A DNA stretch of 64,000 bases from the NCBI RefSeq assembly GCF_900496995.4, contig NC_044014.1, positions 9,891,001 to 9,955,000 of the forward strand, in the 5' to 3' direction. Shown in pieces: positions 42,401 through 54,355 of this stretch. The notes beneath the pieces were generated by a model, which worked only from the letters and a program-made list of their open reading frames with translations, was not told the origin of the DNA and searched no databases. A program made the position numbers and the translations under genes. How positions within the stretch are numbered: position 1 is the stretch's first letter; every line of letters starts with the position of its first letter. This DNA is from Aquila chrysaetos chrysaetos (lineage: Eukaryota; Chordata; Aves; Accipitriformes; Accipitridae).

Positions 42401-44850
42401 GCAAAGCTATAAAAATGCTATGTATAATTAACAAACATCAGCTGGAAATTGAGCAATTACATGAACTCTTGCTTTTCTTCTTCTTAGATAAGAAAGCACA
42501 AGCCAAAAGCCAGAACTACAACCTTTTGAAAATACGGGCCAACTTCTGCTTCTGCCTCTGCAATGCAGGCTTATGTCTGCAGCAGAAGAGAAGTCTGTTG
42601 TGCATGACTGTCTGTATTTCAGATGATAAATTCTCTCACTCAGAAATTGTCTTCCTCAGCATTTGTACGTGCCAAATGAGAGCTACGGCTGGCTAACTAA
42701 GAGATACAGTAATTCAGTCATTCTTATTTAATATGAATGCAGACAGTTTGGGGAAGGGGCGCTCTCAATGTCCTGTCATTATCCTTCCCTAAGTATCTGT
42801 GGCTGCCTCCTGGAGATAAAATACTGTTTAGATGAAAATTTGGCCTAAGCACAGGTATTACAAGAATCAGAACTATCTGACCATCAGTGCTGGGACTAGA
42901 GTCGTGGGGAGTCTAGCTGAGTACAAAAAAATCCTTTTTGCCTGCTTTTAAGGAAGAACTCAACTAACCAGGCTCAATTTTCTTAACCTGGTTTCAGTCC
43001 TGCTGAAAAAAACGTCCAGAATAAAAGGTGAAAATCAGCTGAAATTCTGCCAGGTCTGGTGGGAGCCACTAAGCCACACATGATCAATGTCAGTGGGACT
43101 GCAAAGTATACAGCAAAGCAGAAGCATAAATGTTAGAAGGACTGGGGCCAGAGTACAGTGGTGTCTCTGCAGTTGCCTTTAAATAACTGGAAGAGAAGAC
43201 GAAATAAGAAGTATTTGGGCACCAAAGTGACTGTGTTACAGAGCAGCAAGGCTGGGTGAATTTTGCCGCTCAGGTGCAGAACAGGAGCTGGAGTGGCAAA
43301 GGAGCATTTCTGAAAGTAAAGTTTAGACTTGGGCTCCATGGCAATTAGCAAATGAGTGTTGCATGGCACTGCTTTCTGAAAATGGAAAATTTTTTCCTTA
43401 TCTCTATTCCACACCTGATTTTTTATGTATTTTTAGCAATATGGAATGCACAGCATATTATGAGCAAAGCAAGGGCGAGATTTTTGCCTTCAAAGTATTA
43501 TTTGGAGGTTAAAGCTGAGGCCATGAGTTCTTTCCACAACCTACTTTCGTTTATGCTCTCACCTAAGTAATGTTTTTAAAGACATGTGCCTTCATCTGAC
43601 TCCTATGCTGCTTTAGAGGTGATGGCTAGGATATTGTTTAATTATCGGAAGCAGTATAATCTTTCCCCAAATAATGAACATGCAAAGGTTTATAGATATG
43701 ATAGCTCTGAATGGTTTGTACATTGATTTTCTCTAAGATTCCAGTGTTGTTTTTAAGGATCTGTAAAAAGGTTTCAAGGGAACATTTTCTAGGGCCCCAA
43801 AATTTGCATTTGTGGCTCTGAAATTCCAAATGCCTGGAAAGAACAAGGAGAAAAATACCTTGCTCTGAAATAACGCTGCCAGTTAATGTTAGTACATAAA
43901 GTCATGCAACACATTCTATTTTCAAAGTCATCCAAAGTACAAACTGAAGAAATCATCGCTGGGTTTTATAGGTATAAAGCATATAGGTATGCATATGGTT
44001 TTATACATATATAAAAGTAAATTAGCCAAAATAAAGGAGCAATCTGATCTAACATCAAAGTTAGCTGTGCCACGAGTAGAGGATTGGACTAGTTATGCTC
44101 CTGAGGTCCCTTCCAACCCAAATTATTCAGTGATTTTAACTTGCTTTTCTACTGTCATGTTTAAGAAGTTCCTGCAGGAAAGATGCCAGTGCCTAACTCT
44201 AGCTGATCTGCTATAGTAAATGCAAGGGTTTTCACTTAACAGCTTGTCTGCTAAGGTAGTTGTTTCAATTTATTTTTTATGAAATAAATAAAGTGGCATT
44301 TATGGAGTGCTCTGGATTCCAAAAAAGCTTTGTGTTCCACTGAAAAATTGCTGCTCCCAGCACTGAAATGTACTCCAGATTTTTGATGCCCAGCAAATTT
44401 TTCACATTTTTTTTAATCCCGTCAGAATAAGGCGTGAAGTACCGGCAGGCGTTAACTGAAGCTGGACTCTGTTTATTACCATCGCTGGATTTACTCTTAG
44501 ATGGCATGTGGGTGCAGAGGCTTTTGACGTCGTGTGTGGGGGTTAGTTCTGGAAAAAGTAGATGTTTATTTAGGGAAGAAGAGACTCTATTAGTCATTAC
44601 TTGCGTGCCAATCTTGCAAAAAGGGGAGGGAGGTACCTTTGTGACCATCTCCCTAAAAACTGTTGGGGTGAAGGATTCCTCCTATATGGCAGCGGTCTTG
44701 GGTAGCACCACAAAATGCCCGACACGAGATCCCTTCCCCAGAAAGGTAGCGTCTTTAAATAAGAAGAGAAAAAAAAAAAAACCACAAAACACCTTCCCGG
44801 TTGAAGTAATCTTGATAGACGCTTTTCTGAGTGGTCTGGGGTGTGGAATC
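39441..44850. other. TDRD1-CCDC186 intergenic region
   Basis: About 5.4 kb between the two divergent promoters. It is AT-rich and mostly unique, with one short CR1 remnant at 44,075-44,136. The small frames here look like chance. The gap is too long for a classic bidirectional promoter of under 1 kb. Confidence 0.6.
44075..44136 (+). mobile_element. CR1 LINE 3' end fragment, degraded
   Basis: GAGGATTGGACTAG, then GAGGTCCCTTCCAACCCAAA and a decayed ATTCAGTGATTT where the terminal octamer repeats would be. This is the characteristic 3' UTR end of CR1, in plus orientation, about 60 bp long and clearly old. Confidence 0.8.
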
Positions 44851-45396
44851 CAGCAGCTTCAGTTCCCGGAGCTGTCAGCACCTGCAGCTGGGGTCCCGTT
44901 TCGCCCCCGTCCACCTGCCTGTCGTCAGCGCTGGGCAGCGGGCGAGGGAACGCAGCGGCGGTCCAAGGGAGAGAGGGAAGGCGGCCGGGAGGGTCCGGCC
45001 GTCACCGCGGGCTGCTCCGGGCTGATCCAGGCGGCTCAGGGACACCCGCAGGGACGGAGGCGCCCCAGCCTCTCCGGGCCACCGGGCTCCAGCGCCGGAC
45101 CGCCCTCACCGCGAACATGCGGGGGGGGGATTTCCTCTGAAGAGGCAGCGAGGGTGAGACCTGGAGAAGAAGCCTGCTCGTCCAGGTCGCTGACGGGAGC
45201 GGCCGCTCGCCCCATCGCCCCTTCAGAACGGCAACGCCGCAGGAGCCGGCCCGCGCCGCTCCCGCCCCGCGGGGGCCGCAGCCCTCCCGGGCCGACCCGG
45301 GCCCCGCCGGGCTCCCCCCGGCCCCGCCCACTGCGGGCAGGCCGCCGGGCTGGCCCCGCCCCGCCCCTCCGCTCCCGGGCTGGAGCACCGCCCGCC

Positions 45397-45407
45397 GCCG
45401 CCATCTT
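45397..45407 (-). promoter_or_regulatory. YY1-type motif, CCDC186 promoter
   Basis: GCCGCCATCTT on the plus strand (AAGATGGCGGC on the minus strand), the same 11 bases as in the TDRD1 promoter. It lies about 100 bp before the candidate exon-1 donor, as expected near a start site. Confidence 0.6.
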
Positions 45408-45409
45408 TG

Positions 45410-45504
45410 TTGATGTGTCAGCTCGCCGGGACGGTGGCGGCCGGCGGGGCGTACCGCCGCCATGGGGGAGCTGCCGCCTTCCCTGCCGGCCTCGTAGCGA
45501 GCGG
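45410..45504 (+). other. CCDC186: CCDC186 probable non-coding exon 1
   Basis: The left boundary is approximate. The right end is the donor GCGG|GTGAGG (GT at 45,505-45,506). The exon carries an 11-codon upstream ORF (45,462-45,497) that closes 7 nt before the donor. Further possible donors downstream (for example CCG|GTGAGC near 45,710 and CAG|GTGGGG near 45,890) may serve alternative first exons. The main start codon is about 15 kb away in a later exon. Confidence 0.5.
45462..45497 (+). CDS. Upstream ORF in CCDC186 leader (11 codons)
   Basis: GCCGCCATGG, a perfect Kozak context, opens MGELPPSLPAS and then TAG. It lies entirely in the probable first exon. If transcripts include it, it should capture scanning ribosomes and restrain translation of the main frame. 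It may instead be missed if transcription starts downstream of it. Confidence 0.4.
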   Translation: MGELPPSLPAS

Positions 45505-46264
45505 GTGAGGGGCCGCGCCGGAGGGCGGGCGGACGGACGGAAAGGCAGGCGAGAGGGAGGGCGGGAGCGTGGGTGCTTGCTTGCTGCCGGCGCCCCTCAG
45601 CCCTGCGCGGCCCCGCAGGCGCCGCCGGGGTCCCCGAGGGGGCGGCGCGGGGGCACCCGCGGCCGAGGCGGGACGGCTCGGCGCTCCCCGGCGGGCTCGG
45701 CGGTGCCGGTGAGCCGTTTCGGCCGCCTCCCGCGGCGTGCCGGAGTCAGCGGGAGATAAAACCCCGGGCGGGGGGGGGGGACACGACGACGTGGCCGCCC
45801 CGGCCTCGTAGGGGCCGCGGGGGCGGAGGGAGGCTTCCCCCGGGTGCCCTGACGCGGCGGGGGCCGCTGCGAGAGGATCTGCGTGTGCAGGTGGGGGCAC
45901 TTGGCTGGCAGCGGTCGCGGCAGGTCTGTGGGTGAGGCTCAGGTTCCGCAGGGAGGAGAGGGGCGAAGTGGCATGAGGTCCGGGGCGGGGAGGGGTAAAG
46001 TCCTGCCTTAGCAGTGTCTCCTAAGTCAGGACCTCCCGAGCGGGTAGCTCTATCTCCTGTGCTGGCTCGTAGTCTCTTTGTTTCTTGCCAGGTTTCTTCT
46101 CCACGTTATTAATTAGGTTGTCCTGTTTCGTTGGTCGTGTGTTGGTTTCACTTTATGGTTAAATAATTAGATAACAAAACCCAGCAACTGTTACACCAGT
46201 ATGAAGGTTATTTTTTAGAGCCGGCCACGGTGTTGCGGTAGAGTATGTGTCCTTGTTTTTGCAG

Positions 46265-46391
46265 GTGGTATTTGCAAAAGCTGCTTGCCCTTCTAGGTTT
46301 GAAAGCAGGAAGCTTTACTGCAACTTCAGCGAGATGATTATGATGTAGGCTTGCAGATTTTGGCTCTTGTCCTGGAAAATAGTCTGCACAG
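46265..46391 (+). other. CCDC186: CCDC186 probable non-coding exon 2
   Basis: 127 nt flanked by a strong acceptor (CTTGTTTTTGCAG) and a strong donor (CACAG|GTGAGT). There is no long open frame, and it contains ATG ATT ATG ATG TAG, a four-codon upstream ORF. It sits about 0.8 kb downstream of exon 1 on the same strand as CCDC186. Called from paired splice sites and position only. Confidence 0.45.
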
Positions 46392-49300
46392 GTGAGTCTG
46401 ATACGTGTACACTTCCAGTGAGACTCTGTGCAGACCAGGAGAAGATCTCTTGTGGAATTGAAATCTGTACGTAAGATTAGAAGTACAGTAGTCTGGCTTT
46501 ATTGTTGATTTACTTTATCTTGTAAAACTGCTTTTCAGAAGTTAAAATGTTGCAAGCAGAATACACTAAAAAAACACATGTGACCAGTGTCCCCGTATGT
46601 TCTGTTGTATAAGAAAATTGTTGAAACAGCATGAGCTGCAGCTGCATTTTTATATCGACTAGGAAGTGTAATCACTCTGATTACTGTTTGGCATGAATGC
46701 TTATGTTGCCATTGACTTTGGGAGGAGATGGTTAAGCTCTAGAAGTATGAGCAACTGAAATTCTGAAGATGTTTCAAGAGACTGTCAGTTTGAAATGTCA
46801 TCCATTTTATGAAAAAAAGTAAACTTGTTCTGTATTGTCTTTGAGTCCTCTTCTTTTTCTGAAATTCTTCAGTCATCCTTTCTTGCCTTGGCTTTGAAAC
46901 AATATTTTCTATTGTTCCATAAGACTTGATCTGGGGTTGTTGACAGATTTTTGTTAATATTGTGAGGGTCACTACTTCAAAGTGTTGAGAAAAGGACTGA
47001 AGGACCAAATACCAAGAATGGTTTCTTTGGTCCTAATTAGCAGGGATGTTGCTTATCACTACCAAGGCTAATATTGAATTTCCTGAAGCTGGCTTTTTAA
47101 AGAGCTATGGAATAAAGCAAATGCTTTTCTGGATGCAGTAGTGTTACCAGGCAGGACAAATATGTTAAATCAGTAGCCTGCAACTTTTGTTAACGTGGGC
47201 TCTAGTAGTTGGCAATATCCTGTACTTAGTTCTGAGTTGGCTTGTTCTGAACTTACTTTCCTGTTGCCAAAACCAAGAATTACCTGTAATGCTTTCCAAT
47301 ATTATCTCCAAGTTGTAGACCAAGACCTTGCTGCCTCAAATTGAGGAGGGGGGTGGGGTGGGAAAAATCTCATCAGAAACAAATCGGTGTCAGAAGAGAG
47401 AAGAAAAGCAGAGTTGAAGGCTTGATGCTAAAATTCTGAAAGGTTACAGTAGTGCTGTTTGTGGTATTTCATCGGTTGCTGAGTGGTGTAGGTGAGACTG
47501 GTTTTCTTTACTTAGAAGAGTAAGAGTTGATCTGTGCTGAAGACACGCTACTAACAGGAGATTACAAGTCTGTGCGTAAACCCTTAAGTATCCAAGTCTC
47601 ATTTGAAGTTCACAGTAAAAGGATGCTCTTGCTAGTATATTGTTTTCCCCGAGACATGAGCTTCGAACCTTGGGAATAGTATGACTAACACTTTCAAGGT
47701 GTACCCCATGACTTGTGTTGCGGTGGGAACAAATCCAGTCCCTCTTGTTAAACCTTAACTGATGAACTTCATTTTGGAGTTGTGCTGTTACTTGACTCTG
47801 TATGTGGAGTTAATATGACCATAATATTAACTACTTAGATGAGATTGGTAGAAAACCTAGTGGTGCCTTGAAGGAATTCGTACAATATTGTTCAACTATC
47901 TAACTCGTGACATAAACAAAGAAAAGCAACGATAAAGTTTGAGTAAACCTTGTCTTCTAACATACTTGACTCGTTAAAAGAATTGATAGTAATGCTGAGC
48001 TTTGCACCTTGGCACTGTATGTAATCTGTGTTTCTATAAAGTCAGATTAAAAAAGAGAAAAATAATTGATATAAGTATTAAACTGTTAAAAGCAAGGAAA
48101 TCCTGAGAGTCCCCACTGTGTATATGCACCATTCCATTCCCCTCCCTTCAAGCATGTGCATCAAAGCAGGTCTTTGTGTGAGCTGAATCAGGGAGCTGTG
48201 TCAAGTTATGCCTGGGCTGGAGGACTCTGTGTCCCGGTACACGGCCAGTTTTACCACTTGTACTGTGAGTCACAGTTGTCCTATCTGTATTGCAGTCGTC
48301 TAGCTTTTCTATGTAGATGGGACCATGTTATGTTGCATCTTCCTTCTCGGCAGTACTAGGTGATACCCCAATAATCTTTTCTCTAAATTAGAGCAGTATC
48401 TTGTATTTGGTCTTGGGCAAAAGTGAATTAATATTGGGAGAGCTAGTATAGGTGGGACTAAAGTGTGTTTCTTTTGTTTCCTGTATGTGTGATCTGTTAA
48501 TACAGGAAGTCCGTCAGTGTATGAGACTTCATGGCCACCCTCTCTGTTTTGTATGGAATACAGGCAGTGGTGATCAACTTCATCTCTTCTTAAGCTGTTC
48601 TTTTTCTGACTTTTTCTTAGATGTTGTGATGCTTTTCATTCCAGTTCATCTCTTTTTATCATTTCATCACTTCTAAACTTAGGTGGCTTGCTGCTCTGAT
48701 TACCTCTATGTGTGGAGATGTAACCAAACACATTTCAAACAGTCCTTCTGGCTTCATGTTTATACATCTCACGCTAGATTATGTAAAATACCTGGTTTTC
48801 TGGACCTTTCTATCTCAGTCCCTTTTGATTTAGTTGAAACCTTTGATTTGTCCCTCTACACAGCTGGTATACAGTAGAGCTGCTTTTTATATCTTTTCAT
48901 GTAGAACAGAACTTTTTTAGCTGAATCCTCGTTTCTTTATAAACTTCAGTTGAAAATAGAATTATCTCTAGGATTTAAGTTTCCCTCTTTTGCAGTGTTA
49001 TCTGGTGGCATAATGCGTAGTCTAGGAAAGCCATTTGTGATGGAGTTCTTATCTGTATTTTGCATGATATCTTTCATAAGTTGGGTATTAATTGGAAACA
49101 ACAGGAAATTTTCTTTTGCTAGTCAATGTGGTGAGCAGTAGACACAATTTGAGGATATTTTGCTTTAGAAAAAGAAACATAAAACCTCACCCAACAAGTG
49201 AAGTAGAAAGGTGTGTTCAGTCTGTCCAGATTAGTTTAGGTGAAAGTATTATTAGGACTGCACTACAGCTAACTGCTAACACAAACTGTAAAATTTCTCT

Positions 49301-51318
49301 TGCATTTTATTTTTAGTCTTATTGTCATGTAAATTTTTTAGCAAGAGTTCTGGTGCAATGACAGGTTGGCACTGACTTGGAAAAGCATTTTAGTTTGCTC
49401 AAATAATGATTATTGTCTAGTAAAGATGTGAGAAGTTCTTGAAGCGATGCATCTTGGGTTTTACAATGAACAACACAACTATAAGAAGAAAAAAAAGTCA
49501 TGCCCCAAAATCAGTTATTTCTTCAGCAGTCTTGTTGGACTGTCATTGTACATGTGAGAGCATGTAAGCTGTCCTGCAGCTTCATCTCTTACCTGAGTGT
49601 AATGGGTTGGAAATTAAACCTGAATTGAAATGAAGTGGCAGTTCCTGTGTTTTTTAACAGTTGTCTCATTGTTAATGGTTACTTTAATGTATCTGTCTTA
49701 GGATAATGTGTTTAAAGATAATAGAAAGTACTTATTATTTTATTGTGATTCATCTAAGATTGTTTCTAATAGAATATTTTGTAGCATGATATTTAAAGAA
49801 GAGGAGTAGTCCTTTGTGGAACAAACTGTTCAGACAAATAAATTATGGTCTTCCTAATAAACGCTATGGCATTTGTGAAGCTTTTTTTGCATGTAACTCC
49901 AAGTCTTTGCTGGTTGCTTCATACATGTGGGACTTGTCATGAAAACTCTAAAAATCATTATAATTCTCTTCAGTATTCTTCAGCCAGTAAATCCTAATTA
50001 ACTCTTTGAAATAAAGTCCATCTCCAGTGTTAGACTGGATTATATTGCATTTCATGTTAACACTTGAATTTGCATTTGAAGACTGGCTAAATCACTTGTA
50101 CTCTTTTTTTGTTGCCCAGGAACCTGCAAGAGGGAAGTGGGTCTGTAACTGAACTGTTCAAAAGGTGCTGATGTGCAGTTTTTGCTTCTCTTGGGGGGTA
50201 TTCTGATGAACATCAGAACTTGCATCAAGAAAAGCCTTTTGACTGTTGAAACTTCAATCATATGGCATTTCATTTCATAGATGCATGAGTTGAAACATAA
50301 GGCAGTATAAAAAAATCTCTTTACCAGAGCCTTTAGTCTATACTGCAATGACTGGGGAAAGAGCCAACACATTATTGAAGTATAAATGATAAATGTGGTT
50401 TTGTTAAAGTTATGTATTTGTGTTTGCTTCATGCGCTTTAGTAGCTGCTTACATGAAGAGAGGTGCTTCTGAGTTGGGATTCTGCTTGAGTGTAATGAAC
50501 CACTTGTAAAAATCAGTCTGTGGATTGGAATTTAATATTACATGTGCTTAACATGAGTGAATAAGAGGCAGAGTTAAGTTGATTATGCATTTGCATGTAT
50601 ACTATAGTGTCACATTACTCCTTTTTAAAATCACAGTTATTGTTGAATCACAATTTCCAAGGGAGGAGTGTGAACCTGCCATCTCAGGATAGATATAGGA
50701 CACTGCTGATCTTCCTTTATATGAATTTTTGAAAATCATGTCAGAAAAAAGGCACATTTTGAAACGTACTGCTCAGTATTACTGAATTGAAAGTCAGTCC
50801 TCAGTTGCATGCGAAGTAAATGTTAGTTTCTGTCCTAGCAAAAAAAGCTGAAGTTTCAGCTCATGTCCAAGTTGTGTATTTGCTAAAGCAGGGGAGCTTC
50901 TAGTGCTCAGTGCTTTTACGGGTCAAGACATGGAACAGTGTAAGACATGTAATGGAAGTTTCATTTGTAGTTGAGTCTGGGAGAGCAGTGTATGTCCATA
51001 GGTGGTGTGTCTGGGCGTGTTGCTGAGAGCTTTAATTTGTAGTTGGAGGGCTGGAGTAATGGGAGAGTGTATTACAACGTGACTTGAGGTGTAAGTGTGA
51101 ATCTTCAAAGTAACTGGAAAATGCATGTAATTTCCTCTTGGAAATTCACAAGACTGCATTTTAATTTACTATTGGGTGATACAGAAAAAAATTCAACGTT
51201 TTCTTCGGCAGCTATAATTCCATGGGGGTAATGCTTCTCACTTTTAAAAGAAGTCTGTCTTCCAGACTCCCCAATTCTAGATTTAGCTGTTAGTTTGGAT
51301 TTTTTTTAGTGGCCTTTT

Positions 51319-51337
51319 TGTGTGTGTGTGTGTGTGT
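51319..51337. repeat. (TG)n microsatellite
   Basis: Nine uninterrupted TG units between T-rich flanks in the CCDC186 5' intron. Confidence 0.85.
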
Positions 51338-54300
51338 CTCTTGATTTTTTTTAATTATTATTTTTGTTATTGGATCAGCTTTGAAAGGTTGCACAACTTA
51401 GTTGATAGTATTTATATCTTCAGCCATAATGCATGTCAATGAACAGACCTCTTGATGTTTGATAGCTAGAGTAATGAAAGTAGGGGAAACAGTTTCTGGT
51501 ATCTATTTAGACCAGCTAGTTTCAGGTGCCTCAGTGCTCACTGTTGTCTGGAGAATTGCAGGTGAACAAACAGGGCAGTCATCATGAAAGCATTACATTT
51601 CTAACTGGTTTAACTGAGGTATAGATTTTTTTGTTCATCTATCACCTGGGTTGTATACAGAGATAAAACCCACAACTTTCTAAATATGTAGACAAGCTGT
51701 ACATCCGCTTTCTTAAATCCAGCTTTGCCAAAACTGGAATGATTTGTATGTGTCTGCATCTGGCACCTCCAGTATCAGAATGAAGCTATTCTTTCCTCAC
51801 TTGCTCCCACAACATTGGGATCTGCTAGCAAAAAAAAAAAAAAAAAATCTGTGTAAAAAAAATAGATCAAATGAGCATTCTTTTGGTTGAATTGGAGAGG
51901 AGGACACTGAGGAGCAGAGGTGTTTGTAAGATAAGTTGGAATCTGGTACAGAGAACAGTAACACAGCACCTGAAATAGACAGCTGGTTATTTGAGTTATG
52001 TAGTGCTGCCCAAGTCTTCTGGTCTAGGACTAGGAAAAAGTAGTGATTTGCTTTCACTGGGCAGGTTGAGGGTGTTAAGAGTAAACCCCTTTTCTAGCTA
52101 TCTTCATCAGAAGCCGGCCAAAGGGCAAGCAGTGTCACTTCTCCCAGTAACTGACAGGCAAGCTGCACACTAAACCTGAATTGCATAGTAAAGGAGATAA
52201 ATGAAGTTTAATTTACTTTAGTTTGCTGTGAGTTCAGAAACCAGAACCAATATGGAAGGTTAGTGTGTACTACAGTGCATTTGAGGAGACTATTGCTTAA
52301 GGGTGTTTACTTAGATTATGATGAATTTCCAGTGGAGCTTATCTTGAGAAGATGTCATCTTGAAAAGCAAAATAAAGAGTAACAGCAGCAATTTTGTGAG
52401 TTATTGATCCAGTGCTGTTTGAGAAAGAATCAGGAAGTACAGATCTCAAATTACAATGTAAAGAGAATTGCTCTGAAGCAATTTCAAGGGGCTTCTTTTC
52501 TAGTTAGGTTTTTTTCATGTAAACATGTGGACTTTGCTTAGAGGTATGCAGTGTTTCCTTACCAAGTTTAGAGCACAGACTGCAGTGGCAATGCAACTAT
52601 GAGTGCTGCGTGACATCCAAGTAAGAGTGGTAGGGAGTTCCAGGAACTCGGGCTGCTTGTGTTGGTATCACCAGATTCTTTTGTCACTTAGCTGCTTGCC
52701 TGGCCTGGTCATGGTACTTGGGTCCCTGCTGACTGTTGGGGTCATCTGCCCATGAGCCATGGAGTGCTTCATCACTCCTTTCCTTGTCCCCCACCTACTC
52801 TCTGGAATGCATCATATCTGTATTACAGCTTTGGGTCATTTTGAGACTTTGGTCTATTACTTAAAGGAAATTTGAGTACTGTGCTGTGACAGATATGAAT
52901 TGGAAAGGGAAAGAGGATGGCTTTCTAAATTTAAATAGTACCTCTATTTAAAAATGAGCTTGTTTCAAGTCCTGTAAAACCTGTCTGGATGCTTTTTACA
53001 TATCTGGAGAAGACCATGCATGGTCTTAGCTGATGATGTGAGAACTGTGTTTTCACTATTTTGTGGATTGCATGTATACTTGTTTGGAGAGTAGGTGATT
53101 CCCTCTTCATCAGTGACTCTGCTACAAGTTCTCACTTAGGAGCACAGCTATGAGTGAAGAACATCTACCCAAAGACGATGCAAAACCCGTTCTTGTTGAA
53201 AGGAACTGACACGATTGACTGCTACTGGCCATTATATTATGTAATGCATGGTTGAATATGCCTGGTGTCCAGTGAACTGCATTTACTGTATTAACGTCTT
53301 GTTACTACTCCCCTTTCAGAAGGTTTTGTGCCTCAGAGTCACTTAGCTCAATGCTCTTCACTTTCTTTCAAAATCCACCCTGGTTTGAACAAGTTTTTGT
53401 ATATGCACATACCTGTGAAGCATTAGTCCCCCCTTGCCTTTTTTGCCCGTTTCTCTGCAGTATGTTTAAGCTTTGTAGCTTAAATATATATTTTTTTCTC
53501 TTATAGCAGTGATTTTTATTTCTCAGGACCTTGACAGTCAGTCTCTTTGCTTACAGAACAACCCCAGCCACACACTTCTGTCATTCTTTAATCTGTTTAT
53601 TGTAAAAGAGCCCCATTGTGATAGTTACTAGGTGACAAGGCACACACTTTCTTTTTTTCCCTTGTTAGTGAATTCTAGGCAGCTATACCTCAGAAAATGC
53701 TTCCTATAGTTGTCATTTAGAGTGTTTAGATGTCATCTCACATTTATTTTGAAATTGGGTGAAACAAAGTAATTTCCTCCTTGACTATTTACATGAGTGT
53801 TGATAGCTTGGGTCAAGCTATTTTATGAAATTAAATGCTAGCATTAATAGTGCATCTGCTTAGGAAAGTCCTTTGTAGTCAGGGATTTAAAAGAATCATG
53901 TTTGTGTTCCATAAGAAGATTGAAAAGACAGGCAGTTTGAAATGGCATAATACTGAATTAAAATGTACCAGGTTCTCAGTGCATGCCTGTAATAACAGAA
54001 TAGCAGGCTATAGCTGGGAAAGGATGTGTTCCTGATTAGATCTGTGCAGACAGTAGGAAGCATACAGGGAATTGCTTTCATCGTGAATTACCTTCTAGTG
54101 GCTGGGAATTAGCAGTACTGGAATTGGGGGTAAGATTTTCAACTGGTATAGTGGGTAACCTGATGGACAGCCAAGGGATGAGGGTGTCAACAGCCTCCTT
54201 AAAAACTAAAAGTGTATGTGTTTTTCAGCAGAGGAAGGAGGAGTATTGACTGTTAGAGAAACTGCTTTTCTCCATGCCAGTGAATGGACTCTGAAGTGAG

Positions 54301-54341
54301 AATTTACTCTTAAAGCATGTATGGAAAGGAACAACTTTGTT

Positions 54342-54355
54342 CCCCCCCCCCCCCC
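54342..54355. repeat. C14 homopolymer
   Basis: Fourteen consecutive C in the CCDC186 5' intron. Confidence 0.85.

Larger units (their letters stand above)
44850..45960 (+). promoter_or_regulatory. CCDC186: CCDC186 CpG-island promoter
   Basis: About 1.1 kb of very GC- and CpG-rich sequence upstream of and across the probable first exon. It contains a YY1-type motif (GCCGCCATCTT, 45,397-45,407) shortly before a Kozak-perfect ATG at 45,462 and a donor at 45,505. The long frames crossing this island on both strands have the Pro/Arg/Gly/Ala composition expected of non-coding GC-rich DNA. Confidence 0.75.

Noticed and set aside
39441..44850. Short bidirectional promoter shared by TDRD1 and CCDC186
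   Set aside because: The two CpG islands are about 5.4 kb apart, well beyond the usual distance of under 1 kb, so two separate promoters are the better reading.
45180..45220. Possible equivalent of the human microRNA reported at the CCDC186 5' end (MIR2110), prompted by a GCGGCCGC-containing stretch
   Set aside because: Only the short GC core is shared. I see no matching hairpin arms.
44434..45759. 441-codon plus-strand open frame across the CCDC186 CpG island
   Set aside because: Its composition (Pro, Arg, Gly, Ala runs) is what GC-rich non-coding DNA gives. Long frames are open on both strands at once, there is no domain similarity, and it runs through the promoter and exon-1 donor.
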